This document shows positions 54,291-64,000 of a DNA stretch of 64,000 bases, one piece after another. Both the position numbers and the translations under genes were made by a program. The notes below the pieces were generated by a model. The model saw nothing but the letters and a program-made list of their open reading frames with translations. It ran no database searches and was not told the origin of the DNA. Position 1 is the first letter of the stretch. Every line of letters begins with the position of its first letter. This DNA comes from Amoebidium appalachense (lineage: Eukaryota > Ichthyosporea), in the NCBI GenBank assembly GCA_963693365.1, contig CAVNZM010000002.1, positions 10,664,001 through 10,728,000 on the forward strand. Reading direction: 5' to 3'.

Positions 54291-54380
54291 TGCCGTGGTT
54301 TACAACCATTGCAGGTTCACTTTCGTCCAAGGGGATGTTCCCCTAGAGGCAACACACGTCCCGGAGTAGTTTTTCATAGA
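54291..54380 (+). repeat. Detached segment B of family 2 (candidate B2)
   Basis: Identical to 43224-43313 except GATGT(T/C)CCCC. It ends TTTTTCATAGA and is followed by AATACACAAGG rather than by segment A, as expected for a right terminus. Eleven kb separate it from A2, so it is either the displaced end of the same element or a relic of another. Confidence 0.65.
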
Positions 54381-54847
54381 AATACACAAGGAGAAAAAAA
54401 GCACCTTTAAAACGCAAACTCAAAAACCAACTTTTGACAGACATTAAATATATGTTTGTTTTGTTGTTTCTTCTTTTGCTACCGTGTGACAGCCACAAAG
54501 GAAATGTGAAGGTCACCTGATGTGGCGTACACTCGCATGAGCGCGGTAAAACATTTCCAGCTTGGCTCGAAACCAGGGTTGACCAGTTCACCAGTTGCGG
54601 GTCGTCCGAAGCCTATGTGTGGGCGGCTTAGCCTGGAATCTGGAATCGCTCCGGCAGCGCCAAAGAGATGAGTGTAGCACTGCGACTTGCCACGGCCGTC
54701 AGACTCTTCCTTAACATTTTGTTGTAGGTGCCTAATTTGATGTAGAACCTGGACCCTGCACATGTTGTGGTGACGGTGGTTGCAGTAACACTGCAACGCA
54801 CAAACCAGCCAGTGGCAGCCACTCACAACAAAAAGTCAAAAGCAGCT
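54381..54847. other. Spacer
   Basis: No gene supported. A minus-strand open frame at 54479-54826 has no recognisable motif. Confidence 0.4.
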
Positions 54848-55022
54848 GCAGGTTTTTTGTGCCAGTAGCCGGCAAACCAAATACTCGGTGCAGGTTTTAC
54901 ATGCCAGTAGCCGGTAAACCAAGTACTCGGTGCAGGTTTTACATGCCAGTAGCCGGTAAACCAAATACTCGGTGCAGGTTTTACATGCCAGTAGCCGGTA
55001 AACCAAATACTCGATACAGGTT
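54848..55022. repeat. 42-bp minisatellite, four units
   Basis: GCAGGTTTTACATGCCAGTA begins each unit, with GCCGGTAAACCAAATACTCG following. Unit 1 has TTTTGTGCC in place of TTACATGCC. Confidence 0.9.
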
Positions 55023-55705
55023 TTTGTTGACTAGAGGTTAGATCTTTATATGGTGAGGTTTCCTGAATCAGCCAATAAAAAACCTGCAGCATTTGACGAC
55101 TAGAATTCTTGGGAGGCCGCTTCACCGAATGTTGCCAGAGTCAAGCTGTTATTTTTCTTGTTTCACCATCATCATCAACGGGGTTTAAGTTGCTGGCTGT
55201 GGGGCTAGGTTCTCCTCGCATAAAAAGCTAAAGAATCAAGCGGGGCGAAAAGAAAAGGCAGTATGACCATTTACTTTATATGGTGGCCATGCTGTATTAA
55301 TAATTTATTTGGCTGATTAGACAAGCCTGCTGCTGCCTGAACAACTAACTACAGGGCCGAGGCAATCAGTGCCTTGATGTGGGCCAACACGCAATGGCCC
55401 TGGCCTACCCATTGTCATGTTGTGTGCCTTGACACAACATGATGGCGGGTGGCCAATCGACCAACCCCAACACAAGAAAACCCATGAATAGCACACATTG
55501 GCTGTAGTATGGTGTGCCCAGTGTATTCATGTTTTTTGTGAACATACGTGTGCCCCCAGGGGCGTATGTAATGGCAGTTTCAGTGGATAGGCCATACACT
55601 CCAGTAAGGCGATGCTTTGCCTGTGGCACCTTGTCTTATTGTATAACATACGAGCAAAAACCAATGGCATATCTTGAGTGCCAGGCCCAAGTACAGGCCC
55701 ACAGC
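55023..55705. other. 3' flank of the HIP1-type gene
   Basis: No coding region recognised between the minisatellite and the stop codon at 55710. No clear AATAAA on the minus strand close to the stop was found. Confidence 0.4.
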
Positions 55706-55709
55706 ATGC

Positions 55710-64000
<8,291 letters not shown>

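Noticed and set aside
54479-54826. Minus-strand 115-residue open frame
   Set aside because: No recognisable motif, start is not ATG-supported, no splice context; likely chance.

Overview
This is nuclear DNA from a eukaryote with a large, repeat-rich genome. There are spliced exons, TATA/CCAAT promoters, long microsatellites, homopolymer runs of up to about 100 bases, a higher-order satellite, and retrotransposons carrying tyrosine recombinases (YR). There are no bacterial operons, tRNA/rRNA genes or CRISPR arrays. The organism cannot be fixed from sequence alone. A protein with three AP2-type DNA-binding repeats suggests the plant/algal side or another AP2-bearing protist. A HIP1/Sla2-type endocytic adaptor suggests an actin-coupled endocytic or phagotrophic cell. 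PAT/kangaroo-like split-direct-repeat retrotransposons are known from green algae and some animals. A phagotrophic green flagellate would fit all three, but this is inference.

Region 1 (1-25.8 kb) is a nested cluster of one DIRS/PAT-type retrotransposon family, here called family 1. The genes run gag-like, then RT-RNase H, then YR. The ends form split direct repeats: A1 - genes - B1A2 - B2, with A = 503 bp and B about 96 bp. The most complete copy is 5098-10713 (minus). Around it lie an older plus-strand copy (1-5097) split by a 600-bp solo LTR and a 543-bp promoter-bearing element, a YR/RNase H remnant (10714-12016), and a deletion derivative (12022-15352). The order is explained by head-to-tail insertion of circles at the B|A junction, then a 6.9-kb inversion (5098-12021), then a perfect 6.08-kb tandem duplication (10660-16740 and 16741-22820). 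A diverged relative (family 1b) occupies 22.5-25.8 kb.

Region 2 (26-29.1 kb) has a frameshifted Myb/SANT-like gene on the minus strand followed by about 1.9 kb without a recognisable gene.

Region 3 (29.1-43.3 kb) is a second YR retrotransposon (family 2) with zinc-knuckle gag, RT-RNase H and YR. It carries several frame lesions, and its gag is split by a 9.75-kb insertion (about 29359-39106). That insertion has short terminal inverted repeats, AT-rich subterminal motif arrays, several minisatellites and a 17-copy 183-bp satellite with a two-unit higher-order pattern. No transposase was recognised in it.

Region 4 (43.3-55.6 kb) is mostly simple sequence: GA, GT, TC, poly-G and poly-C. Set in it are a triple-AP2 gene (minus, 44.7-45.6 kb), a 98-bp tandem duplication, palindromic GC-rich motifs, a detached family-2 B repeat (54291-54380) and a 42-bp minisatellite.

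Region 5 (55.7 kb to the right edge) is the 3' two thirds of a many-exon minus-strand gene for a HIP1/HIP1R/Sla2-family clathrin-actin adaptor: coiled coil, then a THATCH (I/LWEQ) domain and C-terminal latch helix. Its N-terminal ANTH-encoding exons would lie beyond the window. Most introns start with a G-run just inside the donor. One intron carries a precisely inserted mariner-like MITE, another a 630-bp CAGG array.
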